Source: Davidsoniella eucalypti (taxonomy: Eukaryota > Ascomycota > Sordariomycetes > Microascales > Ceratocystidaceae). Taken from it: a DNA stretch of 64,000 bases. The number at the start of each line of letters is the position of its first letter. The stretch's first letter is position 1. Position numbers and translations under genes: made by a program. The notes beneath the pieces were generated by a model that worked only from the letters and a program-made list of their open reading frames with translations, was not told where the DNA came from and did no database searches. Of the stretch, positions 1-13,121 are shown piece by piece. The stretch is taken from the NCBI GenBank assembly GCA_004009845.1, contig RMBW01000067.1, positions 124,001-188,000 on the forward strand. The letters run 5' to 3'.

Positions 1-274
1 CTGTACCGCCAGAGCATCAAGGAAGAGGAGATACTGGCGACATTGAAGCCGCTACTCAAGAGATACGCTCTGGAGCGTGAGGAGGGCGAGCGTTTCGGAG
101 ACTTCCTGATCCGTGTTGGCGTTATCAAGGCCACCACGGACGGCACCAACTTCCACGAGGGCGTAAGTGATTCTTCCTTCCAAAGCTATAATATCCCAAT
201 GACATTCGAAGAACCCCTTGCTAACAGTACATCTCTTACAGATCCCCGATGAAGATGAAGAGGTGGCCGCGTAG
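1..274 (+). CDS. MET5: Sulfite reductase beta subunit (hemoprotein), C-terminal end
   Basis: This is the 3' end of the siroheme/iron-sulfur subunit of assimilatory sulfite reductase, which reduces sulfite to sulfide for cysteine and methionine synthesis. The gene enters from the left edge in frame 1. The last exons are 1-162 and 242-274, separated by a 79-bp intron with a GTAAGT donor, a CTAAC branch site and an ACAG acceptor. The ending has the family's conserved tail: a basic helix, then ERFGDFLIRVGVIK, and an acidic end IPDEDEEVAA. Only about 64 residues are visible, so the identification rests on this C-terminal motif. The gene converges on the chitin synthase gene. Confidence 0.8.
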
Positions 275-1495
275 ATGAACATCTAACAATCGTAACCGAC
301 CAGCCATCATCTATCTATACTAGTTTGTCTCCTCGCATTTTTGTTTGCCATATAGTTTTTTCGCATGTGTTTTTCTTTTTCTTTGTTTTTCTTCCATTCG
401 TTGTCCTTTTTAATTTGGTTTCTGGGGATGGCTGACTCGGATTTGGTAAAGGAGCAGGCCATATATCGGGCAAGGGAAGGGTCGACAACAGCGTGATTAT
501 CTTCTTTTTACAATTTTTTTTTCTCTTATTTTCTCTTGTGGCAGAGATGAAAGAAACAAAATACAAGGAGAGATATCTCACATAAAAAAATGCTGTTTTG
601 TCTTTTTTTTTTTTTTTTTTTTTTACGTTTTTTTATTCACATATCTGTAGCATCTTCAAAGAGTCAAGATATCATATCGGCGTTGTGGTTAATGTAAATC
701 AAACACTTAGTTTTCGAAACAATTCAGGAATATTAACATGAATAGTGAGTCCAAAGATACAATTGAAAAGTAAATGGCAATAGACAACTTAGTATACTTA
801 GATGTATCAATCCACTTCACTAGTTAATCATTGACTATTCTATATCTTTGCAATGTGACATCACTCCTTTTTAATATTCATATAGTCAACTATTTATCAA
901 TTCCATTTCGCTAATATATTTTCACACCAAAAGCCAACAGCACGATCTAACGACGATCGTTGAGATTGCACGCACTAGTATTCTATCTATGCACATCTAG
1001 TTTTGCCATGAAAGATTAAAAAGCACAAGCTAAGACTTTTACAAGAGCTATTATTGATATGATCGACTATAACCTCACAGTATAGATTTACAAGAAAAGA
1101 AAACCCAAATATCCATTCACAAGTACCAGGAATTGCACGATTTAGCCCCCAAAAAATAGAAGAGAAGAAATATCATGGGTCAAAGAGTAAAAAACAACGA
1201 TAAAAACAGAACAAATATCAGATAGACACGTCGTAAGGAGAGGTATACAGGGTGGAGAGTGGAAAGCATACATTAAAGGCAAAACTTGCCTACAGTAAGT
1301 TTAAAAAAAAACAGACGCCGATGTTGAAGAAACATAAAACACCAAAAGCCAGAAAAACTCAAACGTAAAAACGATAATGAGGAGAAAAAAATCAAGTCTC
1401 CTTTTTTGTTTGCATTTCCTCTGTTTGAAAAAATAGAGAAAAGAAAAGAACATAACATGGGAAAACAGTGCGAAAGAAACAAAAAAACAAAAAGA
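275..1495. other. Convergent intergenic spacer (sulfite reductase / chitin synthase 3' ends)
   Basis: This is an AT-rich spacer between two convergent 3' ends. It holds a T-rich stretch with a pure T run near 602-624 and many short A/T tracts suited to 3'-end formation on both strands. I see no gene, RNA gene or repeat element. Confidence 0.6.
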
Positions 1496-4400
1496 TCAAC
1501 GGCGGCGGATCTTGTTAAACAGAGCCTTGGTCGGATCAAGAATCTTATCGTACCAATGGCCGGGCTTCCAGCCACCAGCACTAACTGCGCTGCCGTTTCC
1601 ACTACCGCCATTACTACTACCAGCGCCTCCAAAGAAGCCTAAATTAGGCTTATGGAGACCCAAACGCACCCGGCCTTCCACCGCCATGTTAACAACATTA
1701 ATGATAGCAAAAGCGGATGAACCGATGGCGCGGAACAGAGCTAGTGCGGCCACGGACCACATGATAAAACTCAAATAAAAGTTGCTACCTATGTCGTTAC
1801 CGCTGTAGATTTCGGACATGGCCATGGCTAGAATCGAGTTGGCAATCATCCAGATCATCACCATGTATGTACGCACACTCTTGTAGTAGTCCTCCTGCAG
1901 CTGAGATTCAGGCGTCGGCGGCTCAGCAACAACCAAACGATCACGGAGGTTACGCAGCGCCTCGTCATATCCCGAGTCAATATCCAGCTGCTCAGAAGGC
2001 ATTTCCAGTTCCACAGTAGATCCATTCTTGCCCTTACCAACAGCACCACCTAGATCAGTCTTCATGACGTTGTCACCCTTGGTACCCCAGGTGACATCAT
2101 GAGTGTTGCAAAAGGCGTAGATCTGGAGAGTGCAAATATAAGACGGTAGCAGCATGAAGTACTGGCCTGCCGACGTGATCAAATGCCACGGGTCGAGATA
2201 CACCAAAGACATAAAAATGTACAATCCAACCGTCGACGCCGTGGAAACAATCAGGTTAGTAAAAACGTTACTACCAATAGATATGTCCGCACCACTATCA
2301 CCAGTGAACTGGTAGATGATGATGTAAATACAAGAGAAACTGGTGTACATCATGATAATGCTGTACATGACCATACTCGCGAAATACAGCTTCTTAGCGC
2401 CCTGGGGACGGTTTCCCAGAGAAAGAATGAACTGCGTCGCTATCAGCAGAACACACATATACCGTAGAATAACAAAGATATACTGGCCAATGTTGTGGCC
2501 AAACGGATCGACATCGTCGTCGGCTAGACCGCCAGCGACGAAGTAGAAAGTAAGATAGAAGTTGGCGAGCGAAAAATATGTGAAAATGAGCTGGATGAAT
2601 TGGTAGACGAACTCAATGTTCAGTAACACTTTGCGGGCAATAGTGTGATCAGTGCTCCAAATCTGCCTGAAGTGGACTATAGAGTACACAGCAGCGAAGA
2701 AGGCACCATTTAGCCAACGACGACGTTGGGAGATAAACTCGGGAACGGAGTCTATAGGTTATACGTTAGTCACTATCACTAATATGAAGAAAAATACTGG
2801 GAAATGGCGGTGACTTACCAGGCACATCGGTTTCACCAGTACAACCACGGACATACTTCAACACCCAGCGTTCACCACGTTTAGCAACCAGCTCCCAGCA
2901 CAGAATTCTGTCTTCGGCAAGATACATGTTGGCAGTGAACACATCTGCGTGTTGGCCATGGAGAGTTTCACCCTTAAAGTACTGACTGAGAGGGCCGTGG
3001 CCGGTTTCATCGTTCTGTAGAGCATGGTATCTGTATGCCGACAAGGCACCGGGAAGCACAGTAATGTAGCCAAACACAGACTCGAGTGGCTTGTCTAGAA
3101 TGTTGGACATTTTGTACTCGAAGTTCTGAGAAGCAACAAGAGGGTTGAGAAGATTGCCACCATAACGGCCCTTCATGGCTTTAATCTCACCACAGGCTCC
3201 AGCAACATTGGAATCGGTATCGAAAGCTTTCCAGAGGTAGTAAAGCGAGTTTCCACCGGGACGGGTACCGACATCGAGTAGAATGCAAACGTTAGGGTTG
3301 AGGGCCTTGCCAAAAGCATTGAAGAACCAACGGTGAGAGTTTAGCTTACGCTGGTTCTTTTCCTTCAAGCAAAAGATCATCTGGCAAGGAACAATACCCT
3401 TCTCAGCACCCTTGAACTTGAGGTCTGAATCCAGTGACACCTGAGTGGTGTACTCGTAAACGTGGGCCTGTACGGCCTTTTGGTTGACAAAGTTCTTGGC
3501 TATGCCGTGCTGGTAAACACCCATAGCGGCGAGGGCATCAAGCGTACGCGGGTTGATCTTTTGACGACCATCTGACACGATGCAGACGACAATTTTTTGC
3601 CAGCCGTTTTCACCCCATGTACGAGATTTAGTACGGCTACAAAAATGAGAAATGTTCTTCATGACGGCGTACATAGTACGTGTGAAATCAAACTCGTTCT
3701 CATTGTACATGGTAACACATATGAACAGCTCCGTCTCGCGAGCTGTACGACCAACGTTCTGACGAAGTTTGTAGCCACGCTCGACAAAGTCATCAGGGTC
3801 GCAGGTTACGGCCGTATAACGCATGTGAGTGAACTCGATTTCGTCTCGACGCGGCAAGAAACTGTACAGAATTGTTGGAATCTTGCACTCTAACACAAGC
3901 TCACCATTGATCAGCTGCACTTCTTTGCGCGACATCTGCGGAGCACGCACGCCACGGCGCTCATGTTTGCCAGCAGCCGGGGCCGGCGCGTAACTCGGCC
4001 CTGACTTGTCGGCACCCATGTCGTAGCCCGCATCCAAGCCACCCAGTGTTTCCTGTGAGTCGTAGCGTACGTGGTTTCCCGTCTGGCTGAATGGCTGGCT
4101 CTCGCTCTGCATGTCACTTTCGAACATGTCCTCGTCGTACTCATCGTCTAGCTGCTCATCATGGTCAGTCAGTGGGATAGACACCGAGATGTCGCTAGTA
4201 GCTCCGTTGTTGTACATTGGTTGCGGTGGTAGAGGACGACGGGGGCTTCCACCATAGCGTGAAGACGGAGTTCCCGGGCGAGGACTGCCATTGATGTCGG
4301 ATGGCTCATATTGCATGTGTGGAGGTGGGCGGCTGTAAGTCGACATGCGCGATGGCGACCATTGTCTGGAAGGAGACTGGTAACTAGTGTCTTGGCCCAT

Positions 4401-5450
4401 ATCACGGCCCTGGAAAGGCACATAGGTCGAATCTGGAGGTGCCATTACCGGCGGGTCCATAATTGACGATCTTCTAGATCGGGTTGAAGTGATGGATGGC
4501 TGGTAAGAGTGGCGAGTCTGCCGTGAACTGTGATTATCTGGTAAGCGGGGAGGTCCTGGAACAAGAGCAAGTGGTAAAGGATATGGATTCGAATGGTTGC
4601 TAGCTCTACTGCCGGGTCGTGACTGTTGTTGAGACTGTGGCCGAGATTGCGACTGGACTTCAGTCTCAAGCTGGGTCTCATGGACTGCGAGTTTGTGCTG
4701 TTGGCGGCGGGGCGAAGAGCCCTCGGGGATTATAGGAAGTAGTATCACATCGCTTTCAGGTAGAGATTCGTAGCTGGGCCTTGGTGGCCAGGCGTTCGGA
4801 TCACCGTCGTTCATTTTGCGAAAGGCGAGTGGGCGGCGGTTGATCTTGGGTCTCACGATAACAGCGCGTGATGCAACAGGCGGGTTGGTGATGATAGTGG
4901 GCTGGCCTGTCAATTTGCGTGGGGACGGCAATGGTAGCCGAGAAGATGAGGACAAGAGATCAAGTATTGGCTTGTTGTCGTTGCTGTTCTTGTCAAGTTT
5001 GTGAAGATTCTCGACCGCTCGGTCTCGAGTCTTCCGATCAGTAGATGCGCTCGCGCTCATCTTGAGATGCGGCGACTTATTCATGTCGACTTGTCCGCTG
5101 GTACGTGAAGATAGATTCAAGGGAGTGACCTTGCAACTCCGAGGAATGGTAGATTTGTGCGTTGTAGCTTTGCCAACCAACTTGGAAGGCAAAGGGACGC
5201 TTGGAATGGAGGCAGGGCTAGCACTCTTTTTGAAGAAGCTCTTCTCGGGGAAGTTCTTTTTGATCGGGTTCTGTTGGCTCGGTACATACGCTTGGTGGTG
5301 TCTCATAGAGTTCGGATCATAATCCTCGTGCGATGTCAACAAACGGACGGCTGCGGCATGAGTTGGCGATGCCTCAGGTTCATCGTCGTAGCCGGGCAGC
5401 ATGTACTCGGGTGGCCGCGTAGGCGTCTGAGGGCGGCGATGGCGGTCCAT
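1496..5450 (-). CDS. Chitin synthase (family 2 glycosyltransferase, division 1, class I-III type)
   Basis: A plasma-membrane processive enzyme that polymerises UDP-GlcNAc into chitin. There are two exons, 5450-2819 and 2751-1496. They are joined over a 67-bp intron with GTAAGT donor, CTAAC branch site and TATAG acceptor, giving 1295 residues. Residues 1 to about 540 are low-complexity, rich in P, S, Q, R and probably disordered. The catalytic core follows, with ACGEIKAMKG, QNFEYKMSNILDKPLESVFG, the EDRILC motif near 846 and QRRRWLNG starting at 886, the last being reconstituted exactly across the splice. The C-terminal third has several hydrophobic membrane spans. These motifs are those of class I/II/III enzymes; I cannot fix the class. 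The long N-terminal extension is larger than the usual 300 or so residues. The start ATG is the first in the open frame. Confidence 0.93.
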
Positions 5451-7769
5451 AGTGGACGATAGATGGCGCTATACAATGGGCTTGATCAACTATGTGAAAG
5501 GGCGTTAATCAGGCGCTGGAATGAAGCTCGATGCTTCGTATATGCTGGAGTCGTGATGGACGAGGTCGTTGTATAGACGACTGGCGTGCAGAGCAATAGA
5601 AGATGCGATGCTGTGAGACAATCACAAGCCACTGGCACCCGTAAATCTTCGCAGTAAATCCTGAAGTTATGCCGGTGGAATGAAAGATTGAAGCTCCAGG
5701 AGTGAGAGCTATAGTGGCTGGACAGAGAGGCCCAGTGCCTTATGTGAGAATTCAAGGCAAAAACAAGTACTGTTTCGATGCACAACAGCAAATTGTTTTG
5801 GGTATCTTGATGGATTCGATGATGATTGAGATGGCAACCAAACAAAATAAAAAATAAAAGAAGAGAAAGAAAAAAAAGAAAGGGTTTGGGAACAAGCGAG
5901 CGAACCTTGGCCCATAGATCAACTTCTCAACTTGGAAGCTACCCAAGCTAGGTTATCCACAGGCCTCTTGCTACAAAGTTGCCCAGGAAGTTGCCCTTCA
6001 AGCTGCTGGCCAGAAAAGTCAACAACAAGCCTCTTCCATTGCCCGATCGAGCCGCCCGTCCCAAGAGTAACTACCACTCTCAGCACAAGTCGTGCCTGCT
6101 GGTCGCCACGGCATTCGTTTATCCAAGCGGCTGCAGCGGTCCCTTAAAGTTAGACATAAAATACATGGTAAATGACATGGGAACATGGAGACATGGGTTT
6201 TGTGGTTGTTGCTCATCGGGCTTGTCTGTGAAGGCAGGTTCTACATTAGTGTGTCAACAGCACAGCCTCGTTGGCCCGGTAACGAGCTTAGTCAGCACCG
6301 TCTTCCGCCGTCAACCAGTCCCTCAGTTGCCAGTCGATTAAGCCAAGCATGGTTGCACCTGCGCTTAAACCAGAATGGCATGTATAGTTGTATGCAATTA
6401 ATTATCAACGATGCCTGTTCTTATTTACTACTCACTTGCGATTCTAAAGTCGCGAAATACCGCCTTTTTGCGAATACAAATATTCTATAGTGAACAATAG
6501 TCTTCCCATCCTTCATTTGTAGCCTTTTTGACAGCATTGTTGTTCCCTGTGTTCTTCTTGGCTAGTTCGCAATATACAACTAATCTAGCTTAGCCTAGCT
6601 AGCCCGTACTTTAAACGGAAATACATACCATAGCAATAAAACAGGCATATGGCTACATCAACTGTTGACCGCCCTTTTCTTGGTGTGATTGTTACTGTTG
6701 TTTGTCTCCGCCGGTGACTTTCATTGCACATCTGGAGAAATGCAGAATGTGTCAATCAGATCAAACAAAAGGCTAGGCGTAATCTACATTTGTTTGTAAT
6801 ACACACTTACTAGCCTCGTTCGTTCTGTTCTATTAATTCCCTGCCTTGCGTGAGGAGGGGAGAAAGACTCGGTTCGATTCAAAATCAACATCGTTCTATG
6901 CAGTCAACAACCGGTTTTCATTTGAATCCCTACTCTTCATTCTGCCTCCAAGTAAATCACAACAAGCCAGCTGTTAACTCTCAGGTACAGCATGCTTCGT
7001 ATCCCTTCCAACTATATGTATGCTCTTAGTACAGGCAGATAGACAGACAGAACCAACCGACTATTACACATGTACATACAGTCCTACATACAGACACTAT
7101 ATATCAAGCTGTCTGTATCTGTATAAATCTGGAAAACCCACCCTCATCTCCTTGCCTCGTCACCAAAATCAGAATCCCTGGCCTGGCAAGCGTATCCGTA
7201 TCCACCGTTGAATGGAGCACAGGGCCAGAAAAACTTGATCTTCATATTGCTCTTTTCCCAATCTATCGAACGTTTCTAGCTTGTGCTATTTCCTCAGTCT
7301 GACTTCAATCAGATGAGTGTTAAATTGGAGAATACACTCTTATATGAGACATCACAATAATCAGATTAGTCCCATACAAGCTACCCAATTTCATCCCCTG
7401 TTGAATATTATATAGTTAGTTGTTGCACTCGGAAACTAAATTCAATAGTTGATAAAGGGGGAGTTTCTGCGTATGTACCCTAAAGCTCAATATAACCCTA
7501 ACTACATCGTATTTTTAGTGTCGACGGAGTCATAGGATTGTTAAACATATAAAAGTAAGACTATTCGTAATTGTGGTTTTTCATAAACATAATTTTTTAA
7601 AAGAGGTTATGGTTTTTAGGAAACCCTTCAAAAGTAAAAAACAAGGCCAAAAGCAATACGCCAACGAGTAATGATGTTCCAAGACCGAAGAAACTAGATA
7701 AAAAAAGGATAGGTATAAGTACAGCAAGCAAAATATTTTCTTTCCCTCTTTTTTTTTCTTTTCTTTTCT
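5451..7769. other. Intergenic region: chitin synthase promoter side and aminotransferase 3' side
   Basis: A 2.3-kb AT-rich spacer upstream of the chitin synthase and downstream of the aminotransferase. Short open frames (for example 5486-5845 minus, 5979-6341 plus) have no recognisable protein features and lie in what is probably the chitin synthase leader and promoter. A telomere-repeat-like AACCCTAAC occurs near 7495. I see no RNA gene or mobile element. Confidence 0.55.
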
Positions 7770-9409
7770 TTAGTTGACTTCACGAACGGCCTTGTCAATG
7801 GCCTTCGCAACATAGTCAACATTGCTAGTGTTTAGACCAGCCATGCTAACACGGCCGTTGTTGGTCATGTAGATATGTGACTCTTCACGGATGCGTAACA
7901 CCTGCGCAACACTCAAGCCAGTGAAGCTGAACATGCCGATCTGGTTAGTGATGTGGTTCCAAGTGCCTGGGGTCTTGAGCTCCTCGAGTTTGCTGCGTAG
8001 CGCCTCACGCATGGTGATGATGCGACCGGACATGGTGCGTAGGTTCTCCTTCCACTCGGCGGTCAACGCGGCATCGTTGAGAATAGTGGCCACGATGCGG
8101 GCGCCGTACAGCGGCGGGTTGGAGATCTCGGAGCGCTGTAGAATGGCGAGTTGCGAGGCTACACGGGTAGCCACGACAGAATCGGCAGCCAAACTGGCGC
8201 TGGAGGCTACAGCGTGGAAGCAACCCGCACGCTCACCGTACAGACCAAAGTTCTTGGCGAAACTCTGAGCAAGCAAAAGATCGAAGCCCTGCTCAATGAA
8301 GTACGAAATGGCCCAGGCATCACGGACGACGTCACCCGAGGCAAAGCCTTGGTATGCCGAGTCGAAGAAGGGCAGGTGGTTCTTCTGCTTAATGACTTCG
8401 GCAATCTTCTTCCACTGTTCCTGCGACGGGTCAACACCGGTCGGGTTGTGAGCACAGGCGTGTAGCAGAATGATGGAGCGCTCGGGTGCCTCCGACAGCG
8501 TCTTCAGCATGCCGTCCAGGTCCAGACCGCGTGTCTCCTTGTTCCAGTACGGGTAGGGAACGACGGGCAGGCCAACGTTGGTGAAGATCTGGTTGTGGTT
8601 GGGCCAGGTTGGAGTCGAGATGTAGACCTGGCGGTTACCGTTGTAGAACTTGCTGAGGAACAGCGCGCCCATGTGAACAGCACCGGTGCCGGAGATGGTC
8701 TGGACAGACGAGACTCTCTTTTCGGCAATGGCAGGTGAGTTCGCACCGATGATCAGCTCGGCGGCCTTGCTAGTGAAGGCAGGGATACCCAGAATGGGCG
8801 CATATTCGTGGTTCAGCTCGGGGTCAGCAGCGAGAATAGCTTCGGCCTGAGTAGTATATATGGTTAGTGAGGGTTGGCTTGACCGAATGAGGGTATGGAA
8901 TATTGGATGGACTGGTTGGCGTGCTTTCATACCTTCTTGACGACAGGGAGAACCCAAGGCTTGGCGAACTCATCGCGGTAAGCACCGATGCCCTGATAGT
9001 AGCACTGTTAGTCTTCTCTGTGTAGACATTTGTTGGTTGACGATGCCTCTGGCGATAGTAGGCACCACACAAGACAGAGCAATGTACTAACCAGGTCAAC
9101 CTTTCTGGGATCCGTATCAGCACGGTAGTTTCTCATGAGGCCGAAAAGGGCATCTTCAGGCGCCTGCGGCACCACATCGGCACTAAACACCGAGACGGCG
9201 GGAACTGAAGAAGACGACATGTGGTTGGATATGGACTGTAGACGCTGGTGGGCAGAGGCTAGAGAGAAGCTTGGTGTAGGGCGATGAGGAGCAGAATGAG
9301 AGGACGATAAATGAGAAGGGGGAGCAGAAGACGGTGCTGATAAAAAAGAAGATGAAGCTGCGATCGCACAAGAAGATGGCGCTAAAGGTGCGGAACCGCG
9401 GGGCATCAT
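7770..9409 (-). CDS. Aspartate aminotransferase, with possible dual-start mitochondrial/cytosolic forms
   Basis: PLP enzyme interconverting aspartate + 2-oxoglutarate and oxaloacetate + glutamate. Exons are 9409-9092, 8992-8933 and 8846-7770; both introns splice in phase 0, giving 484 residues. Recognisable blocks are KVDLGIGAYRD (spliced across intron 1), SGTGAVHMG, HACAHNPTGVDP, FFDSAYQGFASGD and the PLP-lysine motif QSFAKNFGLYGERAG near residue 325. The first 63 residues, up to an in-frame second ATG at 9220, contain no acidic residues and are rich in S, A, P, H and R, as in mitochondrial presequences. Starting at 9220 would give 421 residues, the normal cytosolic length. No C-terminal SKL-type peroxisomal signal is present. 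Upstream of the gene is a 2.1-kb spacer. Confidence 0.93.
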
Positions 9410-11551
9410 GGCCGTTTATGAGTCGTTCGCCAAATCCGCGGGACTAAACAATTCTGGTGCCTGGATCGCCTGCTGGCTTGCCTTTCCTACAGTGGGGTTT
9501 GTTAGCGGTTAGTGGGACTGAGCTTCTGCGATAGCGGCTTCGATAGCCTGTAATCTGTAAGAAATGGCGCGGTATCCACTGTGGTCCTCCAGAAATAAGG
9601 ACTATCTATCTATTGTTTATCTTCAACCGCTTCCTTTAACCAGCAACACAAAAAAATCTATAACAATGACTTCTTTTATCGTGCTTGGTCTTCCTGCTTT
9701 TCGGATTGTTTCTCAATGGTCCGTTCTGAGTTGTTTCCCGATCGGGGTCCAACTAGGAAATACAACTAGGAAGGAAGGGTAATGCGATGCCGCTTATTGG
9801 CCCCTGGTTTGGCGAGAACTTCTTTTGTGCGATACGGCAAATATCGGTTCTTTTGGGGTAGCTTTCTCGCTAGTCATCTGCACAAAGGGAATGACAAGAA
9901 CGTACTTTTGGCCCGAGTGTTGTGTTTCGGCGATGTCTACCGTTGTTCCAAATGGTCAGCTGGATCGATAGATACGATCACAGTGTGACTGAGGCTCAGT
10001 GAAGTATAGCCTGATTGGCAGATATTGGTTGGGAAGACAGGAAAAGGTGGGATCAACGCCCGGAGCGACGGAGACGATCAGTTGCGGACGCACGGAGACG
10101 ATTGCAGAAAGGAACCTAGAAAGATGGGGTCGTCAGATCGGCACACATGTATATAGTAGGAGTAATGCTATCTAACGAATTGACTGGCTTGTTGGAGGGT
10201 AAAGCAAGATGATGCGCAGTCTAGTTGTACGCCAAGAACGGTGGAATGTCTGTATATGTACATCTAAGACCCGGCCAGATCTATTAAGTCACCAAAAGCT
10301 ATATATCCGTACATATAGCTATATGTATACAGATATATAACTATGAGGCAAGACCCAAAACGAAGCCTTGAAGACATGTTCCCCTCTCTTCTCTTCTGTT
10401 TATATCATGGTCCCCGCGAACAAAAAACTCAAAGGGAAAGACCGATTGTGCCTGTGTCTGTGTCGCAATTACCATTGGCATGGCAGTATAACGGAATGTG
10501 AGCTGCTCGGCCACAGAGTTCTGTCGGGTATTCACTGTAACGTCGCCTCTGTTGCTACGCCATGTAGAAAAGAAGACAAAAGATACAATACTGCTAGCAT
10601 TGGAGCATCATAGCGAGGCTTATAAAGTATCTTGGCGGTCACCTCGGTAAACAAAGCAGTTTATAGAGAATCCTAACCGAGAGCACTGAAGAGGGGGAAG
10701 ATATTAGTCGGCATACAAATGGGCCAAGTAAGGCACTCGCCCGGACACCCGTGTTTTGATTTTGTCGTTTTTTCATGTCCTTTGATACCCTTTTTTCAGG
10801 TCTTGTGATGTTTCTGGAGTTACTTTCTTGTAGCGTAACATGCATGAAAAAAATCGCAGTCCAGCCGAACTTATTCTTATGTGTGAAGAGACAGGAGAAA
10901 TGACAGCCGCAATTGAAGAAAAACAAAGAACGCCACCTAGCTTATGCCAACAAGCAAGCCATGAAAAAAGGAAAAAAAAGTAAACGAGGGGTAAAATCGT
11001 ACGAAGATTCTCTTGGGGAGTACCGAATCTGGATTTTTCCGTGTAGTAGGAGTTTGATATAGTTGTATGTGGTATCGATTAGTGATATGGTACAGCAAAG
11101 AATCGCCTATGAAGTAAATATATATTGTCAAGTGACAAGAACAAGACGGAACTGCCTTAGGTTGATATATAAGGACACCGTTCGGTGAGACAAAAGGTTC
11201 CGTGTCGTTTTATATAAAGATATCATATATTTATGTGCCGATAGACCCGGTAAACAATTCGCCGCCTGATGTAGCATCTTTTTTAGGATACCTAAAAATG
11301 GTACTGGTGCGGTTTGTTACCCACGTTTGATGATCCGTTTCTTCTATCCGCTGCCGATCATATGCCGTGTTGTTGGCGATATTTTTTGCCGACGATACCA
11401 TATGCTGGCCTAATCACATGCCGTTTTGAGCCTGCGCCGAGGATGGCATAGACCCCAGGAATTAACACGGTCCATTGCCGCGCCTTTTTTCCTCTCGTAT
11501 ACGTTTGTGTGTGTTTGAAAGAGCTTCGATAGATGCGCTTCTCTTCTATGT
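9410..11551. other. Intergenic region: aminotransferase promoter, UFE1 3' flank
   Basis: A 2.1-kb spacer with no convincing gene; the short frames at 9564-9988 and 10341-11131 show no protein-like features. It contains a perfect 16-bp palindrome (ACATATAGCTATATGT, 10311-10326) inside a TA-rich stretch. The right third should hold the UFE1 terminator. Confidence 0.55.
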
Positions 11552-12782
11552 TTATATTACTAGATCCCATATAATCAAAAAGGCGCATAGCCCACTTGCT
11601 GCAAAGAACGTATATCTTGCTGTGCTGGGTCTTTGGGTCGCCTTCTTCAGTTCCTTGTTTCCTCCACTGACGTTATCTGTCGTCGTCAATGAATCAACAA
11701 CTAGCTGGTCGATATGTGCTGATTGCGTAGCTAGATTGTTGACTAGCAATGACTGTAGCTCGGAAATCTCGACCAGCGACTTCTCCGCTCCTCTGTATAT
11801 CATTCAGTGTTAGCGACTACATCGTGATATACCATGCAATATATAGTTTCCACTGGTAGCGTATCCACACGTACCTGACTTTGTCTAGCGCACTTTCATA
11901 GTGCTCCATCATCGCTCGGTTTCCCTGCTCGAACAGCTGAATCTGCTCTTGCGTAAGATCGGGTGCGTAGTTACTTTGAGCTCTAGTCGCCGTGGTAGAC
12001 CCGTCCTCTCCGGGCGGTAACATGCCGTTATCATTATAGCCGCTCGGTCTACTATTCTTCCCTACGCCTGGCTGCATACCCGGCAATGGGATATTCACCT
12101 GCGTTGACCGTGCCAACACACTCTTGCTCTTCTCTAATTCTCTGGACAACCGGGCCTCCATCATTTCCTGTTGTGTGGCACAGCACAGTTCGAGCCTCCG
12201 CCGCAACAGCCATAGAACACCATCTCTATGTAGTGTTATCTGCGCCGAGCTCTCTTCGGCATCTGCGTGTTCCTTGGTTTTGCTTATATTCACCAGTCCA
12301 CCGGCTGCCCATGACCCGAAAGCACCTAAGCCGCTGGCGAACCGTTTCTGGATGATGGCTGTCTGTGTTTCTCGTCGTAATTGTTCGGCGTCGTCTAAGG
12401 CACGGATACTCGCGTTGAGTTCACGAATCATTGATTTGGCGTTTGCATCGATATCTTCGCGTTCTCGATCCGTCATTATTCGATGTTGGGTCGGTTGCGC
12501 ATGGCGAAGTTGTGCTTTTCGTGGTGGGACGGTGGAGAGATATGCTTTGCGCACATCTTTTAGCTCAGTGTGAAGGTCGGATGTTAATGAAGTCTGTAGA
12601 GATAGATAGCGTGTTAGATTTATGGTATGCTTTGGGGTGGTGTGTTCCTTGTAGCTACATACTATGCGGTATGCTTCGCGCAGAAATGTATCGACGTCAT
12701 TACGCTTGAATTGGTGGCGTTTGATCAGAGGAGCTTCTAGGCTTTTCAGTAGCCCATTCAGTTCCGCAGTGAGATCGGTCAT
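11552..12782 (-). CDS. UFE1: ER t-SNARE, syntaxin-18 / Ufe1 family
   Basis: Qa-SNARE of the endoplasmic reticulum that receives Golgi-to-ER COPI vesicles with Sec20, Use1 and Sec22. Exons are 12782-12663, 12593-11875 and 11792-11552, giving 359 residues. The N-terminal part has the syntaxin-18 helical region (FLREAYRI). The C-terminal SNARE helix contains AEKSLVEISELQSLL and LATQSAHIDQL, then RPSTARYTFF and an 18-residue tail-anchor membrane span ending WDLVI. The last exon is joined through an AG|A codon. Intron 1 (69 bp) is a multiple of three with no stop, so it can be read through. I chose the ATG at 12782 over an in-frame ATG at 12854 because family members begin close to the MTDLTAEL helix. 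Confidence 0.92.
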
Positions 12783-13121
12783 GTCTCTATAGATATGGTA
12801 GATGTAATGAATATATGGCCTGAAAGAAACCAAATTTCTACTTGTCGCAAACAATGGGAAGCTTTAGGAACTCAGGCGCTGACCAAGCTTAGAATTATCA
12901 CAGGTCAAACTTATGTGGCATGAAAGCTTATTGCTCTGCTTCCGTGTCAGAATACTATTGGCCGAGCCATATTCAGGGTATATGTTAGGGTTAGTATATG
13001 AGAACTCAATTCCGATGTCGATTTAAAATGATATATTAGTAGTTCTGGTTGAACATAAGAAATGCTCGATGTCTATTATTATGTAATATAGTATTGTTTC
13101 ATATAGCAATAGCAAGAGGTA
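12783..13121. other. Short spacer between UFE1 start and EMC4 end
   Basis: A 339-bp AT-rich spacer that must hold the UFE1 promoter and the EMC4 terminator. It contains GTTAGGGTTA at 12984-12993, a telobox-like sequence about 0.2 kb upstream of UFE1. No other feature seen. Confidence 0.5.

Noticed and set aside
12783..12854. 24-residue N-terminal extension of UFE1
   Set aside because: Tyr/His/Ile-rich and not seen in syntaxin-18 proteins; the internal ATG at 12782 fits the family.
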